Below, in pieces: positions 61,597 to 64,000 of a stretch of DNA of 64,000 nt; positions within the stretch are counted from its first letter, which is position 1; every line of letters starts with the position of its first letter. Both the position numbers and the translations under genes were made by a program. This stretch comes from Curtobacterium sp. MMLR14_010 (GTDB lineage Bacteria; Actinomycetota; Actinomycetes; Actinomycetales; Microbacteriaceae), in contig NZ_MJGV01000002.1 of NCBI RefSeq assembly GCF_001865015.1, positions 125,848 through 189,847 of the forward strand. The letters run 5' to 3'. Below the pieces are notes generated by a model. The model ran no database searches. It had not been told where the DNA came from and worked only from the letters and a program-made list of their open reading frames with translations.

Positions 61597-62994
61597 ATGG
61601 ACAACCCGTTGCGCGCACCCTGGCGCGCTGCGATCCGGTACGCCCTCGTGGGCACCGGAGTCAGCGCGGCCGCCGTGCTGCTCTCGTTGACGCTCGGTGC
61701 GCAGACCGCGTCCGCCGCCGAGCAGACCCCGAGCGTCCGGACCACCGCGTCGTCGTCCTCCGGACTGCTCGGCGGGGTCGTCGACGGGGTCACGGACACC
61801 GCCGGCCAGGCCGTCAGCGCCGTGGTCGCCCCGGTCCGTCAGGTCGTCGCACCGGCACCGGCACCGGCACCGGCCCCTGCTGCCCCGGCACCGGCCCCTG
61901 CCGCACCCGCACCCGCATCGGCACCCGCTGCTCCGGCACCTGCTGGCCCGGCACCCGCCGTCCACGCACCGGCCCCCGTGCACGCAGCTCCGGCCCCCGC
62001 GGCACCGGCCCCGACGCACCAGCAGCCCGCGGCACCCGCCCCGACGCAGCAACAGCCGGCGCCCGCCGCCCCGTCGGCCACCCCGACGACGACCGCCCCC
62101 GCGCACCCCGCCAGCCCGACCCCGGCAGTGGTCCTGACCACCCCGACGACGCCGGCCGACACGACGGACGCCACCCCGGCCTCCCGGCCGCTCACCGGCA
62201 CCGTCGCCTCCGTGCTCCGCCCCGTGACCGGGACCGTCCAGGGACTCACGGGCGCACGCCCGGTCTCGTCGGTCGTCGACACGCTGGACGGCGTCGTCGG
62301 AGCACTGCCGGTCGTCGGCGGCGTCGTCGGTGACGACACCCTCGGCACCGTCACCGCACCCGTCAGCAGCGTCGTGGACGACGTCCTCGGCGACGTCGGC
62401 ACGGTCGTCGGCGACGTCCCGGGCGTCGTGGCCGATCCGCTCCCGCCCGTCCTCGGCACCCTGCCTGGAGGCTCGACCCCCCTCCCACAGCTCCCCGCAC
62501 CCCCGGTGGGCGGCGGCTCCGGAACGGTGGGTCACCCGGGCGGTCCGGCTGGCGGACCGTCGGTCCCGCGGCCCGCAGTGCGGACCGTGGCCGTGACGGC
62601 TGGGACGGCTCCGAACGTCCCCGTCTCGATCGTCCCCGTGTCCGTCGTCGAGCGCGCTGCGCAGACCTCGGGACTGCCGGCACCGGAGCTCCGGACGGAC
62701 GGGCCGCTGCTGGCCCCGACGGCGACGGCGACCGCGAGCACGCCGGACTCGGCGACGCTCGGCGGCACGGCACTGTTCGTCCCGCAGGGGAACCCCGGAG
62801 GGGCGCCGCTCGGCGACTCCGGACTCGGACTCACCGGCGGTACCACGACCGGCGGCTCCGCCGGTGCGGGTGTCGCCGGGACGGTCGGCGCCTCCGCCGA
62901 CCAGGACCCCCTCGCCGCGGGGACGCGCGGCTCGATCGCCGACGACGTGGTCCCCACGTCGGTCCCCGGCGACCACGACGTCGCACCTGACTGA
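61597..62994 (+). CDS. Secreted Pro/Ala-rich surface protein
   Basis: A 465-aa exported low-complexity protein. A signal peptide (TGVSAAAVLLSLTLGAQTASA, cleavage about 40) is followed by a Val/Gly/Ser stretch, a long Pro-Ala-rich spacer (about 88-190), a Val/Gly/Asp-rich region with repeated VVDxLxGVVGxLPVVGGVVGDD-like pieces (about 225-290), and a Gly/Thr/Ser-rich C-terminus. No LPXTG sorting signal or enzymatic motif. AGGAGGTGAG precedes ATG 61597. It lies 85 bp ahead of a chaplin-like gene, so both may build an outer surface layer. PA spacers resemble cell-wall-spanning linkers. Confidence 0.78.
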   Translation: MDNPLRAPWRAAIRYALVGTGVSAAAVLLSLTLGAQTASAAEQTPSVRTTASSSSGLLGGVVDGVTDTAGQAVSAVVAPVRQVVAPAPAPAPAPAAPAPAPAAPAPASAPAAPAPAGPAPAVHAPAPVHAAPAPAAPAPTHQQPAAPAPTQQQPAPAAPSATPTTTAPAHPASPTPAVVLTTPTTPADTTDATPASRPLTGTVASVLRPVTGTVQGLTGARPVSSVVDTLDGVVGALPVVGGVVGDDTLGTVTAPVSSVVDDVLGDVGTVVGDVPGVVADPLPPVLGTLPGGSTPLPQLPAPPVGGGSGTVGHPGGPAGGPSVPRPAVRTVAVTAGTAPNVPVSIVPVSVVERAAQTSGLPAPELRTDGPLLAPTATATASTPDSATLGGTALFVPQGNPGGAPLGDSGLGLTGGTTTGGSAGAGVAGTVGASADQDPLAAGTRGSIADDVVPTSVPGDHDVAPD

Positions 62995-63079
62995 GGTCGG
63001 CGCACCTGCCCGTTCGGCAGGACGCGCCATCCGATCGCACCCGCGATCGGCACAAGACCTCAATGCAGGAGTGATGACC

Positions 63080-64000
63080 ATGAACAAGCACGTCTCGAGA
63101 GGGCTGTGGTTCGCCCTCTTCGTCGGTGGACTCACGCTCGGGGGGACGGCCGCGGCGAACGCGGCGACGACCTCCGGTGCGGACGGCATCGTGTCAGGAA
63201 CCCAGGTGGCGCCGTCGATCGACGCGCCCGTCTCCGTCGGCGGGAACGCCCTCGGCGTCCTCGGCGACGCGGTGTCGTCGGCGGTGGCAGCTCCGGCTGC
63301 CGCACCGTCGCCGGCCGCTGTCCCCGCCCCGGCTGCTGCCGCTCCCACCACCTCGGGATCGGACGGCATCGCCTCCGGCACCCAGGTCGCGGGAGCCGTC
63401 AGCGTGCCGGTCGACCTCACCGGCAACGCGGTGGCCGTGCTCGGTGACGCTGCGGCGTCGGCGGTGCCGGCTGCTCCGGCTCCGGCCGCTCCTGCACCCG
63501 CAGCTCCGGCTCCGGTTGCACCTGCACCTGCACCTGCACCTGCAGCCGCTGCGGCTCCGGTCACGTCCGGGGCGGACGGGATCGCCTCGGGCACGCAGGT
63601 CGTGCCCGCCGTCGAGGTCCCCGTGACCATCAGCGGCAACGGCGTCGGTGTCCTCGGGGAGGGCACGGCCTCGGGTCCTGCCCCCACGGCGGGCTCCGGG
63701 ACCGCTGGTCCCGGGACCGCGAGCTCCGAGTCCGCTGGATCCGAGGGGACGACCTCCGGCGCTGACGGGACGCTCTCCGGCACACAGGTGTCGCCGGTCG
63801 TCTCGGTCCCCGTGACGATCTCGGGCAACGGGGTCGGGCTGCTCGGCGACGGGACAGCGACGGGCACGGGCTCGTCGCCGGCGCCCGCACAGCCGGCCGC
63901 TCCCGCGGCGGGATCGGGCGCTGCGCCCGTGACCTCGGGCGAGGACGGCATCGGTTCGGGCACGCAGGTGGTGCCGGTGGTGAGCCTGCCGGTCACGGTC
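63080..64000 (+). CDS. Chaplin-like multi-repeat secreted protein (3' end beyond window)
   Basis: The frame is open from ATG 63080 to the window end (307 codons). Signal peptide 1-28 (GLWFALFVGGLTLGGTAAANA). Then five units of about 34 residues, each TSGxDGIxSGTQVxPxVxVP followed by VTISGNGVGVLGDG-like residues, at about 31, 91, 161, 224 and 284 (last one cut). Pro/Ala or Gly/Ser linkers separate them. The GN-V-V-G core with alternating valines resembles chaplin domains, which assemble into amyloid-like surface fibres in Streptomyces, but the chaplin cysteines are absent. AGGAG lies 8 nt before this ATG; ATG 63074 is less well spaced. Confidence 0.82.
   Translation, partial: MNKHVSRGLWFALFVGGLTLGGTAAANAATTSGADGIVSGTQVAPSIDAPVSVGGNALGVLGDAVSSAVAAPAAAPSPAAVPAPAAAAPTTSGSDGIASGTQVAGAVSVPVDLTGNAVAVLGDAAASAVPAAPAPAAPAPAAPAPVAPAPAPAPAAAAAPVTSGADGIASGTQVVPAVEVPVTISGNGVGVLGEGTASGPAPTAGSGTAGPGTASSESAGSEGTTSGADGTLSGTQVSPVVSVPVTISGNGVGLLGDGTATGTGSSPAPAQPAAPAAGSGAAPVTSGEDGIGSGTQVVPVVSLPVTV

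Overview
This is a GC-rich (about 70% by eye) chromosomal window of an actinobacterium. The combination of NrtR with NadABC and a NifS-type desulfurase, Asp23/Gls24 proteins with an ECF sigma factor, a DUF5997/LysR-domain pair, excalibur and chaplin-like surface proteins, GTGA/ATGA gene overlaps and start codons 6-7 nt behind a -10 hexamer suggests Microbacteriaceae, most likely a Curtobacterium-like plant-associated organism (GH5 and GH16 glycanases). This assignment is inference; no rRNA or tRNA gene is present. I saw no prophage, insertion sequence, CRISPR array or replication origin.

Layout. 1-6.4 kb: lipoprotein, VOC protein, SGNH hydrolase, then an APC permease/acetamidase pair and a proline-iminopeptidase-like hydrolase divergent from a GntR regulator. 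6.5-12.6 kb: secreted GH16 protein, SRPBCC protein, YeiH-type exporter, M19 dipeptidase, cysK-cysE, excalibur protein, YjbR protein. 12.6-13.6 kb: five tandem 205-bp repeats. 13.6-20.5 kb: MOSC protein, Asp23/ECF-sigma operon, hydroxyacyl-CoA dehydrogenase with LtrA, lytic transglycosylase with an MtrA-type box, MarR and GntR regulators. 21-31 kb: DoxX-DUF2071-DUF1810 operon, coaBC, TANGO2-like protein, SDR, LLM monooxygenase, stress protein, GT-C mannosyltransferase-like protein. 31-36.7 kb: RidA plus a five-gene overlapping operon for a D-amino-acid or amino-aldonate substrate. 36.8-46.7 kb: two MFS exporters, an EEP-family hydrolase, the metQNI methionine transporter, 2H phosphoesterase, alditol oxidase, acylphosphatase. 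46.8-52.6 kb: nrtR-nadA-nadB-nadC-nifS. 52.7-61.5 kb: small proteins, FMN reductase, aroQ, secreted GH5, Tag-like protein, DJ-1 protein, LysR effector domain, DUF5997, Lrp, GNAT. 61.6-64 kb: two secreted low-complexity surface proteins, the last a repeated chaplin-like protein cut by the window end.

How it fits together. The best metabolic story is the 31.0-36.7 kb locus: amidohydrolase, fold-type-III PLP lyase, PfkB kinase and KDPG/KDPGal-type aldolase are the four steps of an amino-aldonate (glucosaminate-like) route to pyruvate and glyceraldehyde-3-phosphate, with IclR inside the operon and RidA next door. The NAD block makes quinolinate and nicotinate mononucleotide under NrtR. Cysteine (cysK-cysE) and methionine (metQNI) supply are also encoded.

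The most unusual feature is the non-coding DNA. Several families of perfect or near-perfect hairpins recur through the window. All four gene-free stretches longer than 500 bp are mosaics of them, and all four lie between convergent gene ends. One copy is built in frame into nadB. Many genes also appear to have leaderless mRNAs, with a -10-like hexamer 6-7 nt before the start codon and no Shine-Dalgarno sequence.
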